Shown: piece by piece, positions 46,405 to 59,640 of the stretch
How the letters are laid out: each line of letters begins with the position of its first letter
Numbering within the stretch: the first letter of the stretch is position 1
Assembly (NCBI GenBank): GCA_947462335.1
Contig: OX381707.1
Coordinates: 37,313,618 to 37,377,617, forward strand
Origin: Harmothoe impar
Taxonomy: Eukaryota > Annelida > Polychaeta > Phyllodocida > Polynoidae
DNA length: 64,000 bases
Reading direction: 5' to 3'
Notes under the pieces: generated by a model
Databases searched by the model: none
Seen by the model: only the letters and a program-made list of their open reading frames with translations
Told to the model about the DNA's origin: nothing
Program-made: the position numbers and the translations under genes

Positions 46405-49130
46405 CAAAACAAAAACAAAGAGATGCCGCATAATTCACCTCTTTATTGACAGTGGTTATGCCCCTGGCTGAGAAATGATTAAATACTGATTTTTTTCCCC
46501 CTTTCAGCCAGAACAAAAAAGGAGACCTGTGCATATTTAGTTTATCTATCATTTCTAATACAGCTACTGTAACGATCCCTCCTTTTACTAAATCAAACTC
46601 ATTGATCCTGCAACAACTCCAAAAAATAGTATATTGGACTTCGAGGGGGACAGGTTAAAAATCTCAGATAAGGAAGAATAAATCACAAAACAAAGATGTG
46701 TCATGATTCACTCCTTTATTGACAGTGGTTATGCTCCTGGCTCAGAAATAATTGCGTTTTGACTTTTTTCTTATTAGGCATAACAAAGGGAAGGTGGACG
46801 CTTGTTATCATTTTATTATCCAAACAAGGCAATATCTACACGTAATTGATTTCTTTTTGTTCATCTCAGTGTGAACTACTGCATGGTTCCCACAAAACAA
46901 TTGATATTAATGAGACCGCATTTTTTGTCTGTAATCTGAATAAAAGCCTACTTTACTCACGGACAGCATCCAACACAAAAGAAAGGCTGCTCAAAAACCT
47001 TGAAAAGGCACAAGCAAAGAAAAGAGGCTTCATCACTTCTTAAATAGTTATGTTCAGCAGTTGATCATTGCTTTTTTACGTGTGTATTGATATTGCTGAA
47101 ATGACCAGGTGAACAATAAACATCGCTCGTTTAGCAGAGTTCTATACTGAGAAGTAAGACCTGCCCTCCGTTTTCAACACTGAATCTGCTAGATAGTTTA
47201 GTATCCTATATCTAACTGAGCCTCCCCCATTATACAGGATGAATGACCCCTAGATCTCCCAGACGAATTCTCCTACCACCCCCTCCAGCAAAATAGGACA
47301 AGCATCTCCAGGCAGCATTGAGCCTGGGCCATCCCGCCTTACTGGTCACTATTGGTCAGCCGCCCGGCCGTCTGTGTTGGCCCATCATTCAACGATCACT
47401 CACCCCTGGTCAGGAACAACAAAGACTACATCACATCATGGCACACAGTCACGCCATTCCCGGGCCACACACTCGCTCTTGTCCTCTTTCGAGCCTCCCA
47501 GACCTTCTCTACTTAAGACACATCACATGGTATAGGGAAATCTCAGTGAGGTCGAAAACGTAGAATTTAATCCATAGAGCGCTCTGCTCTTGTTTTATTT
47601 ATCTCTGTTCTGAACTGTTGAACACTAAGGAATTATCTTTCTCCAACCAAACTTTGGTATCACCTGACTGTGTGCATAAGCAATGGTTATCCTAGGAAGT
47701 TCTAGACATGAAATAGCTTCGCCGGTACCTCATTGCCTCCAGTACAGCCATCTTCTGCTGCAACCTTGTTCCTGCCTCTAGGTCTTACCATCATGTACCT
47801 ACCAACTGCCCTGCAGCCAGCCCATCTCCAATAACAAGCTGCCCCCAATGCTGTATAACCCAGCAGTGAGATCCACCACCGTCTCCTACATCTAAAGGTT
47901 CCTTTCAACCTCACGTCCAACCCCACTATGACGATTACAATATCCCTGTTATTATCCAGTTGAGCCGTGGGCCTCTTAAAGTATCTAGGCGTACAATGGT
48001 AAGTTTGTTAACTAATCTCACCAGTTGCAAATAAGGTAATATATTTGCACCCCTTCACTTAACACAGCTAAATACCTATAGTATACTGTGTCCGTCTTCA
48101 TTAAGGCTTAATATTTAAGCTTTAGTGTTTATTTACCAATTTGTAAGAATTGAGAGCTATATACTTATAGTGACTAAAAGAGGAGCAGAACGAGTCAATT
48201 ACACTCTATAGCACTAATCATCCCGACCCTTTAGACACGTTCTATCTTACAGAGGAGGTGCCTACCCTAGTAGGATCAAGTCTGTAAGGGGCATGGGGAT
48301 TAATATTTGATGGTTGCATATTGGGGCCACTACACATTGGCTTAGGGCAGATTGTCGATCGGGCCTCGGCACAACTGTCCATGCCAATTAAACATAAATA
48401 TCTGCAGTGACTTGTGAACAGGTCAGCCTCTTGAATCTGAGGTGATCCTTATCAGCTTGTGTGTCTGGTTGGATGTCTGCCATGATATTTTTCAGAAAAT
48501 GGTGTAACCAGCAATTAAATAATTCTTCTCATACCACATCACATTTCTCTGTGAATAGTTAATATGAGCAGCACTTATCATAACCCCCCCTCCCAATGGC
48601 TCCACGAACCCCATTCACCCAACCCACACCAACAATGCACAGATTAACATTAGCAGGAAGCAGGAGCGTGCTCTGGTAGTTTAATGTATGTGCCCCTGCT
48701 CGACTCCCATGCATTTTCTTTAATACTAATTAGTAACGGTGTTGCCATGGTAACATGGCATGTCATCGACAAGCTCCAGCTGGTCAGTCTCACAACAACA
48801 TATACGCCCACACCACACATACTGTCCACTCCATATACCACCACCAACCTGCATCACTTGACACCTGTATGAAAATGATATTAAGAACGGTTATAAATAC
48901 TGTAGGCCTACAGTGTGAGTTATGCCAGTAGCTAGTATACATGTGGGCGTATCCCCATGCAACACAATACCCCAGTGTAACCCCCTAACTGCGCCGTGCT
49001 TGCTGTAAAGGTGATGGAGGAAAAGGGCTTTGTAGTCTAATGGTAATGTAAATTTAATGAACGAATCCTTCTGAATCGATCCCACTCCAGAGGTTGTATT
49101 GTAATGGTTCACCGACGAGAGTATTGATTA
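46405..49130 (+). repeat. ~3.2-kb tandem unit, copy 2
   Basis: Counterpart of copy 1. The leading segment (CTTTATTGACAGTGGTTATG) is itself locally doubled at 46438 and 46708. Best-matching part is 47305-47530 against 44155-44380, with long runs of identity such as TCATTCAACGATCACTCA. Further matches: 47650-47930 to 44510-44790, 48240-48420 to 45050-45220, 48660-48980 to 45670-45790. Confidence 0.8.
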
Positions 49131-50100
49131 ATCATTAGTTAAATAATTTCTATAATGGGTTAACTGATCCTCTTTGTGCATGGTAAACATAACTTCTACA
49201 CTTAATAGTACGTTCAAATGTAAATGTTGTAGATAGTTTGAATCCATCATCAAAAATGTATGTAGTTATCTCAATAGCCTCCTTCATTTCTCAATGAAGA
49301 AATATAAAAGACTTGATTAATGGTCAGAAATTATGTTAAGTCAACAGGAGTGGCTCTCTTGGAGAGAACACAACTTCTGGAGAGGCGTCGGTCTATAATT
49401 CCTCGACTGATCTGGAGAGCTTCCATCAACAGGTTGGTCAGTAAAGTAGTTCCCCAATAATGAATAGTGTAGCACATACCTGGACAGTAAGTGACGCCGT
49501 TCCTTGTATTCTTAGATTTTCTGGTTAGCGACTTAGCAACGTAGTTTCCTACCGCATACTGTGAGACCAATAACAACCATAAAACCAGTGCTCCAATTCA
49601 GAAGTTGCAAATTATTTTCATTTAGACAGTAACTGGGTTTCATAAGTGCAGAGCAACATGGTGATATCACCTTGGTTGGTAACCACACGCCTGCAATGCC
49701 AATGTATAATATATTATTTCTATGTAAGCTATGAATGTACAATACCAAAATTTCGGAGATGGTGCGTTTCATCTCTGTGCAAATATAGATACAGATGGCA
49801 GTACTGTCTGAGCTCACAGCTACTAGCTGAGTGGCTCACATTGTCTACAATCCAGTACAAAATTATTCCATATATGTCTCTTTGAAATGAGAACTGTTAA
49901 AGGTCATAGTATGATTGTTATCTAAACTGTATCAAAAGGCCGTCTGTAAATGTGCAGAATGTGTAGATGTTGTGTCCCAGCTTGTACAGCAGCTTCAATG
50001 TCAGGCTCATGCAAATTATATTTATTCCAAAATCTGAGGGCACAGATTACTTTAGAGATTAAATTTGAAATGAGTTTACAATGTGTCCGATTGATTGTAG
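49131..50100. other. no gene seen
   Basis: Only short frames, some overlapping on opposite strands (49533-49885). No repeats recognised. Confidence 0.45.
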
Positions 50101-50153
50101 CTTGAGTCCTTTCTACTCAACTCAACTCAAGAATAGACACCTGCGTGTAAAAC

Positions 50154-50261
50154 TACACACTCAGAAAAGTCAGCGTCATTGTCGCTAAAACCCCTCTCAC
50201 ATGAAAGTCACGCACCGAGAATGGTTTTAGCGACAATGACGCTGACTTTTCTGAGTGTGTA
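50154..50261. mobile_element. 108-bp hairpin miniature element with TA target duplication
   Basis: Arms 50154-50192 and 50223-50261 are exact 39-nt inverted copies (TACACACTCAGAAAAGTCAG...), separated by a 30-nt loop. TA at both edges. The paralogous unoccupied site at 46306-46320 reads GTAAAACTACCTGGG, whereas here GTAAAAC-TA-[element]-TA-CTTCGG is seen, so 106 bp were inserted with duplication of TA. The transcript would form a long perfect hairpin. Confidence 0.92.
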
Positions 50262-52200
50262 CTTCGGATTTGCTGGCCAGGTTAAATCAAGCAAGATATG
50301 CTATTAGAATTGTATCGACCTTTACTTTTTCCCTGAGTGTGTATGTATGTTGATATATCAGACTGGCATTGCACATCTCTTCTGTAATGACCTTTAGTAA
50401 TGATAATGAGTAGCTACTATGGCAATTAATTTAGTCTTTTAATCAGATAAAACGAAAACATTAATGAATAATACTGAAAATTGAGGAATACTTTTGTTGG
50501 ATTACCATTGTTGGTAGGAATGCAAATATATATGTTTTAAGGGAACCCCACTAGAATGTCCACACTTTTCGCACCTTTGAACAGTTCTTGTTAGAACTAC
50601 TTGCTGTATGATCTAATCATTTACCTTACCTTACTAAAAGTTAATGTTAAATCTTACGCCATTTGGACGATCGTGATATTGGTCATAGGGAATAGCCCCA
50701 GAAGGCTCTGCACAAAAGTAGCCTTTCCAATACCTCATGGCCTCCAGCTCATGTTATCCACCTTGTGCAACCACTCTGTCCCTGTCTGTGGATTTCTCCT
50801 CATCACACCCACCTACTAACTGTCCATCCGTGCAGTCAGCTCATCTCCAATATCCAGCCACCTCAATAACCCACAATGTCACTAGTACCACCCACCACCT
50901 CCCCTGAGCCACCCCTATAGATCTTACAGCCAGACACACTATGGTTATTGTTCCCTCCATCCGTAGTAAACATGGTACTGTTCGCTATCTAGCAGGCTAG
51001 CTGTAAGTATCTGCTTATATATATAATTATACACTATATTGGGCAGCTTATTAACCGAACGCAATTGACTCACATCTTTCTACATCTTATTGTGTGTTAT
51101 ATAGCCCCCTCCTCATCTCAATTTGTGCAATAGAAGATGATTGTATAAGGTAAGAATAGATTGCATGTTTATAGTTGTATTGTAGCCATGGTATTTTACA
51201 ATAAATGATGTTGTACTTATACATGCCTCTTAGGCGTGTAATGCATGAACGTGCCTAAGGGCATATAATTATGACAAAGGAAGCTTCTACTTTATATCAG
51301 ATTTAAACAGAAATAAAATCTCATATTGAAAGTATGATTAGATTTGTCTAGAAACAACAAATCGATTATTCAAACACGTGGTATACTAATGGCCTGGATC
51401 CCTGTTATCTCTACTGATGTCAACCCAGAGCATACCCTGAGATGTATGGTAGACATTCCCTCATGCTGTGCCTACATACAGCGATAAATATTTGATGGCT
51501 GGCTACATTGGGAAATGCCCACACAATGGTTTTGGGCCTCTTGTATAATAGCACTGGACACAACCGTCTAGGTGAAATACAAATGTCTGTATTCAACAGG
51601 TCATTATAAGGGTTGATTGACTTGCTAAAAGGCAGATCAGATCAGGAGAATACGGATAAGGATATAACCAGATCTATCTCAACATTTCAACAAAATCACC
51701 TCACAAATATATCCAAAAAACACGCCAATAAAATGAAATGATGTGCAAAACAAAATATATGTTGGCCTGATAAACGTGGAAAATCCTCAGTCCTAGAAAC
51801 AGTCAAACTAGTGAAAGCATTGACTGTTGTTCTTGTCTCACTCCAGGGAAATCTCAAATTGTACATAACAAAAGTCAACAAAGCAGCCTATAAACAACCC
51901 CTACCGTTGCCACACCTCCTGCCCCAAACATCTTTTGCAAACGATTCATCCTAAACGAAGCCACCAATATTCCCCCAAAAAGATCAGCTTCTCTGACAAA
52001 GAGTCACACAGATTTTTATCAATTATTGCCCATTTCAGCCCAGCAGAATTAACTTAAACAAACAGCAGGTCAATGCGGCATCACTGTGCCAGGAAGCTGG
52101 TCACATCTCATTGTGTGCCTGAGCGAACAGTTTTCTCAGCAAAGGGCATGAGCACATGATGTGTTAACTAGGATAAATGTGAAACACCAGCGTCGAAAAT
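50262..52200 (+). repeat. ~3.2-kb tandem unit, copy 3 (partial)
   Basis: 50265-50340 matches 46320-46390; 50690-50940 matches 47700-47930 and 44550-44800 (CAATACCTCATGGCCTCCAG, CACCTACTAACTGTCC, GCAGTCAGC-like sequences); 51430-51600 matches 48240-48420; 51910-52080 matches 45350-45480 and the module at 55925. More diverged than copies 1 and 2. Confidence 0.65.
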
Positions 52201-52500
52201 CAGACATAATGTTATGTTCTGACAACAAAATACAGCGCTGCTCGTGTACCTCATGCTTCTTAGTAGTTATTAGCCATCACTGTGCTGATTTCTTAAAGTT
52301 ATAAAGCTCTCTCATTCCTTCAATGTAGGGACAAAAAGGTTACACACACAATCTAAAAGCATCATCCTTTCATGCTCTCTAAAGCATTCTAGATTGCTTG
52401 GAGGTAGGTAGGGATTATACACAGAGATAGTCATTTATTAATCATGGCAAAGTAAATAGCGACATCCTCTGCTTCTAGCCTGCTCCCCCCAATCCTATCC

Positions 52501-52607
52501 TCCAGTGGGCACAATATTCATTTCAGAGTTGAACCAATGTTAAATAAGCATTGAATCAGCATTGACAACCAGTTATCAATGTTGATTCAATGCCCTGTGA
52601 CCACGGG
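52501..52607. mobile_element. miniature element, CCCAGTGGGC family, copy 2
   Basis: Begins TCCAGTGGGCACAATATTCA and ends TGACCACGGGG, with the CATTGAATCAGCATTGACAAC-like interior seen at 29308-29415. Ends are eroded. Confidence 0.7.
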
Positions 52608-54014
52608 GTAGAACTTCACCAATAGTGAGACTGGTACTGCGAATCATGGGGTTGTAGCAGTAGAGAGTAGGGAAATGTTAATTGATGATAATCTACCTGT
52701 ATTATTGATACCCTGGATCTGAAAAGTTAATGTTATATTCAAGTTCAGTGCTTTTGCAGAAGAGTGCCATTGCAAGTACGTTAGCCCACAGTGCCTTAGT
52801 TGTAAATGCATGGCATCCATTATGAGACATCAAATGTCACCAAGTAACACTACCCCAAGGGTAGGTAGACACTGAGACACGTAACTGCCTGAGCAAGTGG
52901 GAAGAGAGCTAATGAGTCCGAGTGCTCATATCTCACATAAAACAGTGCATTTTGTATCAACATAAACCCTCTAAAATAGTTGCCTTCTAGTGGGGGGGGG
53001 GGGAAGGGTGCTATCATCTGATCATTGCTGTTGGAGGAGGAATCGATACTAAATCAAAACAGTCCTTACTTTTGTCAAGATGTTAGCGTGTGTCCAGGGC
53101 TGGCAAAGGGAACCCAGCTGGGCCCACTAACCCTTTTTTTTTAATGCCGAAAGGCCCCGGAGGCCTGAGGCATTTTTTTACGCGGCAACAACCGCAATTC
53201 TTGTTATGATGTAGTTTCATTGCAAAGGCCCAATGGACAGCCCAGGGTAAAATCATGTTGGGTAGCATGTAAGAGTCCACTTGGGACCCGAGCGAACCCC
53301 ATTAAGCAATGCTGACTGGACCGTAGGTTGGAGGATCTTGGTCTGAGCGATGAAACCTGAGTCAAACTCCAACAGTCTCCGACAATTTAGTGATCATTCA
53401 ATCAATAACTTACTTCCATGTGGGCCCTCCATAACAGTTTGAATTATGTAACAGTACCGTCGTTGTTCTATTCCCACTCCCAATAAGGAAGGTATGCCAT
53501 GTCCTTCATTGTGATTATGGCCCCATCCTGACAATCTTCATTATCTTTCTACAAGGTGCCTTCTGCTTAAACTATTCCTATAATGAATTAAGACTCACTC
53601 TCCATGGGCATGTCCAATATAATGAATCATTACTATGTATAAAAGAACAATTTCATCAGACTATTGAATACCATCATTAATTCCCTTATCCAAATGTTAT
53701 GAAACTGTCAATTTAAAAAGATCAAATAAGAAAACAACTACTTTTATGCCTTTACTTCTGATGCCAAAAACCAGGGACCTTATTTTTACAAAGAGAGGGA
53801 AAATATTGTCCTCAGTGGGGTTGGGGTTGGTTAAGGTACATGGGAAGTTACTACTGAATTTACAGGGTTGGTCTAACATGATAACTACCTTAGTTATCCT
53901 CCATATCATATTTTGACTCCCTTCGTAATAGAATGGCCCTCTAGCTACAGGTAGTATTCCCAGACTTATAGCCATAAACAAGGGGGTCAATTTGCAGGCT
54001 GATAGAGACTCTCC
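52608..54014. other. no gene seen
   Basis: Contains a run of G at 52991-53002 and a GGCCCCGGAGGCC palindrome near 53152. A minus-strand frame of 106 codons (53697-54017) shows no family features. Confidence 0.4.
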
Positions 54015-54190
54015 CAAGAGTCCAGCATTGCCAGACTATGGCATGAGGATCCAGCATGGCCAGACTTTTAAGCAAGTTAGCCAAGGTCCAGCCTGTTATT
54101 GAATGTCCAGCCTAGCCTGACCCTCACTAGAATGGCCCTTGACCCATCTATTATAGTCCAGCAGTGCCTGACCCTTGTATGAGAGTAGTA
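54015..54190. repeat. degenerate GTCCAGC repeats
   Basis: TCCAGCATTGCCAGACT, TCCAGCATGGCCAGACT, GTCCAGCCTG, GTCCAGCCTAGCCTGACCCT and GTCCAGCAGTGCCTGACCCT follow at 30-50 bp spacing. Confidence 0.6.
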
Positions 54191-54199
54191 TTGGCGACA

Positions 54200-54480
54200 T
54201 TGGGTGACTCTGATATTTGCCTCTGTGTGCATCGCTTTCATCAAATGAACAAATGGCATATGGGGAAATGGAGTCTGCTCTGATCGTTGTCTCTACTTGT
54301 CTGCGAAAACAGCAGCAAACGCCTAGTATTCAACCAGAAAACACTACTAGTAGGAAGGTGCAGGCACGGTAACATCAAATTTAGGATTACAAATGAGTGT
54401 GTCGATTTTTTTAGTCTAATGTATACGTATCTTGAGAATGGCCACCATGCAAATTGGCCTGTGTCATATTCAAGACAAAG
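54200..54480 (+). repeat. duplicated module G, copy 1
   Basis: Matches 57850-58060: ATGGGGAAATGGAGTCTG-like sequence, CAGCAACAAATGCCT-like sequence, GAAAAC and GGAAGGTG, in the same order. Confidence 0.65.
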
Positions 54481-55924
54481 AGAGAGAAAGACTAGTTGAT
54501 ATTTTGTAATCATGGAAATGGTGATATGTTGAGAGGACTATAATGTTACTCCATGCCTTCCTCAATAATTAACAAAGTGGAGTTAGATAGGTCATATCTC
54601 CAGAGCTAGCATAGTAACAGAGATATTTTCTGCATTTACAGCTTATTCTCGGTCAGAGAGGGGGGATGTTGTTCTACATAATCGAATACACAGCTTACTT
54701 TCTAAGGAGATTACTGTCACTTCTAAGCAGATTAAATCTGCATTCTGTCTGATTTATATTACCGTAATCCCCTTATGACAGGTAAACACATTTTAAGCAT
54801 TTAGTGTGAAACCGAAAATCGGCAACTTATGCGCAGAGTCAATGTGGAGAATTATGTCTTGTTTAGTACTCGCCTTAAGATACTGTCTGCATGTACGTAC
54901 TCAGCTAACACATTTAGTTGATAAGCATGATATTATCATCCATTACGTTCTTTTCATGGATTTGTAAAATGAACATGAGCCAGATGTATTAGGAATTATT
55001 TCCACAAACAATGTCTTAGAATTCTTTAGGTTTTCCTCGGAAACACGAACTGTCCCTAATCCCATCCACACACTAGTAACATGATCACGTTCAATATATC
55101 TGAGGCCTCATATTGCTTTGGGAGATTACTATCAGTTATGAGCAGATTAAATGTCAAATGAGTTTGCAGTACTTCCAACTGATAATTTGATTTATTTTTG
55201 ACAGCAAAGATGCCTGTTCATACTAATGTATCTTTATTGTAAAATTCATGTAAAGGTCCATCAGTAGAGCTGTTAGATACTTTCAATGTAGGAAAGGAAA
55301 GAAAATCACTGATATGAGATTAGTTAGGAAGAACAAAGATGTCGGTGTTCCATCCACCCAAGTAAATGAGGGGTTTTGTATCTAGCCAACAGGCATTGTT
55401 TAACAAGATAGGGCAAACCTCAAACTAGATTTTATTTTAAATGCCTAGTATTTTAAAAATCTAGTATAGCCTCAGGAAAATAATTAATTTGAGCTAATAT
55501 GGATTGGTCCGTGAGTCAGCCCCTTCGTTAGCAAGTCAACCTAAAGTCTGCAAGTCAATGTGCATGTACTTAATTAACCTGAACCACATGTGTATTCTTG
55601 GCCCAAGCAATATCATGAATGGTATGGCAAGGTCAAATTTCGTTTCAATAATGGTTAGTGAATTTGACTGCAAAATTGATTGGGATCCTTTCATAATCCC
55701 GGTTTTGCAGTTAGGAATTTAAGTTTGTCTATTAAAAACAGTAAAAGCTTTAAGGATGTACGTTAATTATAGATTGTCGCATTACTGACCAGATAAACAT
55801 TAATTTGATACTTATATTGGTATCGAGCCATTTTGTTATCTAACAGGAAAAATCCTAAAATACGTTTTCTCTCTTTCTCTTAGTGGCCTTACATTTGCTC
55901 CCCCTCCCCTCCCTCAACTTGTCC
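54481..55924. other. no gene seen
   Basis: AT-rich. The 72-codon frame at 55504-55722 has no recognisable features. Confidence 0.45.
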
Positions 55925-56170
55925 TTGCAAACCATTCCCCCTAGGCCAATCCACCAATCTGCCACTAACACATGACCAGTTACTCTGACAAGCAGCAACA
56001 CATATCTCAATAACAGAGGATCAGTGCTACATCAGGGGTTCAAGATAAATCTAACCAAACCTGTTTATCACCAAGGGCCACACCTAATGTAAGCTTTTAT
56101 TGATGACCTCTGCACCATTCCTAGCCTAATAAAGCCCGGCAGAATGAGCTGTGAGAAATGACAGGTCAAT
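55925..56170 (+). repeat. duplicated module H, copy 1
   Basis: Closely matches 63388-63640, including long identical runs such as GGGTTCAAGATAAATCTAAC, TGTTTATCACCAAGGGCCAC and ACCTAATGTAAGCTTTTATT. Older relatives are seen at 45380-45560 and 51910-52080. This is one of the best-preserved duplicated segments in the window. Confidence 0.85.
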
Positions 56171-57849
56171 ACAATATCTAATTCTGCTCCTTCTATTCTA
56201 CTATTTCTGCTGATGACCTTTATAATATCTCCTAGGACAATAATAATTGTTGATGTTGGTGCATGACAGATGGACCTTCCATTTATGTGACTGATATCTA
56301 TAACTGTACAGTATTTAAGGTACAGTTTAAGGTGGTCCACCCCTTGATTAAGCCACCCAGCTGCCAAACTATAAACTCGATTTCAGCATATATCTATATA
56401 GAATGAAATCCATTCTCCAATATCATAGTCACATGTCATTAGAAATTGATGTGAGATTGTGATCTATCATATATCAACATTGATCCCCATCAAATATACA
56501 TTTTTTGTACACGATTGTGTTGAAAGATATTTTTGAAAATGTTGGCCACGGTAAACTAAATGTACCACGATTAGACCACTCTCTAAGCAAGTACCTAGCC
56601 AATTCAGTAGTTTAATACAAAAATAATAGCTGTCCACAATAATTGTATAGATCTGTCCACATTATTATAATCAAGATTTCGTTAGTGCATAATGGATATG
56701 GCTATCATTCGATGTCTTATTTATTTTATGTGAAGAAATTATGTCACAATGCTCAAAGCATGAAGCTTAAGTACTAGAAGATGGTTGGATCATCTCTGTG
56801 AGGTACATGGAGTAAGAATTTCATTTTGCATATGATGAGTAGTTACAGCCTATATTGCCCAGTGCCTCATTAGTATTGCCTACCCTAATATGACCCTGTC
56901 ACCGAGCAACAGTACCCCGCAATTATACATAGGCACTGAGGTCATTACCTAGGCATGTCGAAATTGCAATGGGAGTATATAACCCCCAGTTGACATATTA
57001 ATTTTGGTTTACTCTCATGTCCCTTCATTTCTTTGCTGTTCTGAGTATTCATACATCTTAACTTAGGTTCTGGGGAAAGGGGTTGTGTATCATTAAAGAG
57101 TGAATCATCCCTCAAAGGAATAAAATTATCAAATAATTATAATGCGTCTAAATATTGGTGGATTCAGATCAGAAAATGATTAATCACTTTACAACTCAGC
57201 TTAATATCAGTCATCTTCATAAGGAACACAGTTGGTCTTAATATGTGGGTCTAATCAATCAGCTGATCAGCAAAGCAGCTCTCCATGGAGTATAGGCTCC
57301 TCTGCATTTGTCCCAAGGAAGGTGATACAAGGCCTTTGTTATAGCAGACCATTGCTTTAGACCCCCAACCCCTCACTTCCCTTGTACATCTACGAAAATA
57401 GTCCCCAGAGAGTAATAACTTGATCTGCTGCCATTGCCTCTCCACAATAAAGACCAAGGAGGTACCAGAGATGGAATCGTCAGCTGCTGCCAGTAATGCC
57501 AATGTTGTTAGGAACACGCAAGCTAGTGAGAATGGAGAGGAAATGAGAACATAAACAAGTGATGTTGTGTCGGATATGGCTCCATTCAGACAAACATCAC
57601 CAGCTTTCTACATAATGAAAATCAGTTAAATTGGATACGATAATTTGACTTGTGATGCACCAATAACTGATCGACTTGTTATAATCTTGATATGTGTTAT
57701 ATATATCATGTATCATATAATGTAGTGCAAAAGGAGCAGTCTGCTGTGCCATAAAAAAAGGGTTAACTATGGCATTTCCTACACAAACGCCTGCATTTGG
57801 GGCCGGAGCATATGGATTTTGTGCAATTCCATATTCATGACTCTCATCA
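56171..57849. other. no gene seen
   Basis: Two minus-strand frames of 88-99 codons (56068-56367, 57251-57517) lack recognisable features; the first overlaps module H. Confidence 0.4.
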
Positions 57850-58060
57850 AGTCAGCATAGTCAAGATGGCACATGGGGAAATAGAGTCTGTTGATGGTTG
57901 CCTATCTTTATCTGCCGTCTCCTGCATTCATTATATTCAGCAACAAATGCCTCGTATCTAGCAGGAAAACAGTTCTGTTTTTATGAAGGTGGATAGTTTG
58001 TGTCATACCTAAGGTTTTAGCCGAGTGCATTGATTATTGAGTCTGAATGAGGTATTTCAT
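57850..58060 (+). repeat. duplicated module G, copy 2
   Basis: Counterpart of 54200-54480. Confidence 0.65.
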
Positions 58061-59515
58061 ACCGTTGTAGGTACCCTTTTTATTTAGTTCTTCAGGATAG
58101 ACTTTCCCCTGTTTTTTTTGTAGGCAGAAGTCATATATCTAATGATATTTCATTTGATGGATTTTCGTCAGAGCATTACATATTATACACCATTATGACA
58201 TAATATTGATTATGTGAATGAAAAAGAAACATTCTGTTTTAGGTTATTTTGCTTTGAATAGCCCTATGGAATATCGTCCAGGTGAACAGTTCTGATCGTT
58301 GAAATATAATCTAGACATTATTTACTAGGGAACAACTTTATAATCATAGGGATAAATATATATACTCAGAAAATATGGAAAATCATAATTTTCATATTTT
58401 TATCTTTGTCAATATTTGTTATGATAAATAGGAAAAATGTTAACTAAAGAGCCTATTGTCTAATTAGTGTGGATACTGTTGGGTATTTGTAATACTAGTA
58501 ATGATCAGTTAATACTTTTCAAGCACCACTTTTAAGATATTTCATTTAGAGCACCAATATGGTATCACATTCTGTCTTGGTTATCTTCCTTTAATACACA
58601 TCTGCTATCCCAAATCATCAGACAATTACCTGTACACATACTCTATTAAACCTGCGTTTGCCTTGTTAGCTTGATCTACTTCACACTGAATAGTGTTATA
58701 TTGATGCCAGCTCCTGGTCTGGTAGAATCAGATGAATGTTTAATGGTAGCGAACGGCCTTAGTGATAACTGTCAGACCTGCCAGTAGTGTCTCTGACATT
58801 ATCTGGCCCAACTTTTGACGTCATGAAATGACAAAACTGTCTTTTACTGACAAGTGAAGCCAAAATCTCGTCAGCTCTCACTGTACTGGGGGCTTCCCCA
58901 TTTCCCGCCAATTTTATGTTGCAGACGACATTGCGATACAATCTCACAGATTGGATCAATGTCTCATTGGCTGCAAGAGACCAGACATGAGTGGGAAGGT
59001 TCCAATAGGGATACAGCGGCTCTTCGGACATTTCTAGGACTGATAGAGATAGATTAGGAAGTTCTATGCAGTTTTTTTCAATTATTTGTTAGGATACTAT
59101 GCCGGTTCTGTATTCTTATATTTATCTATTTCATATCATTTTGGGTGTGCATCACATTGAATGTACAGAACATAGTAGATCACATAGCGTAGCACATGGT
59201 CACCAATGTATTAGACAAACATAAGTGACCTTATTCTACCCATTCATTTCTGAATGTAATCTTTTCAGTTCGTTTATTTTCCCCAGGGGTTTGATCAACT
59301 TTTTACGGTAGGTGTATCTATCCATTACTGGTGTATTTAAACACATTCTCCAGCAATCCAACTTGCATCACTGACCGTGGAATGTGGGATCTAGGCCAAC
59401 TGCTGTGTCAAATCAGTGCTGTTCAAATATAGCTTCCAAAATTAACAAGTTTTGTTGCAATTATTTGCAATGCTATATTCTGGGGGGAAATAATACCCTG
59501 ACTATAGGTCTATGG
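58061..59515. other. no gene seen
   Basis: AT-rich. 58759-59031 (minus) and 58854-59057 (plus) are overlapping short frames with no recognisable features. Confidence 0.45.
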
Positions 59516-59640
59516 CAGTGGCGTAGGAAAAGGGGAGCCAGGGGGGTCCGGCCCCCCCCCTCCCATCACAGAGTAGGGCGGGCCTGAATATGTTTGGGCC
59601 CCCCCCCCCCAAAAAAAAAAGAATTTACCAAGACCCTATG
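59516..59640 (+). mobile_element. possible one-ended hAT-type remnant
   Basis: CAGTGGCGTAGGAAAAGGGG resembles the CAGTGGCGTAG... terminus of common invertebrate hAT elements, followed by G/C-rich low-complexity sequence and a C12-A10 run (about 59600-59622). No matching inverse end was found nearby. A related GGGCCCCCCTGGGCCC segment lies at 59819-59840. Confidence 0.35.

Noticed and set aside
44195..47563. Short frames in both tandem copies as a conserved gene
   Set aside because: The longest frames in the two copies are in different phases; the phase that is open in both has many amino-acid changes and a 1-bp deletion in copy 2.
53095..53180. hAT terminus CAGGGCTGGCAAA
   Set aside because: Actual sequence is CAGGGCTGGCAAAGGG but no inverse partner or target duplication was found within a few kb.
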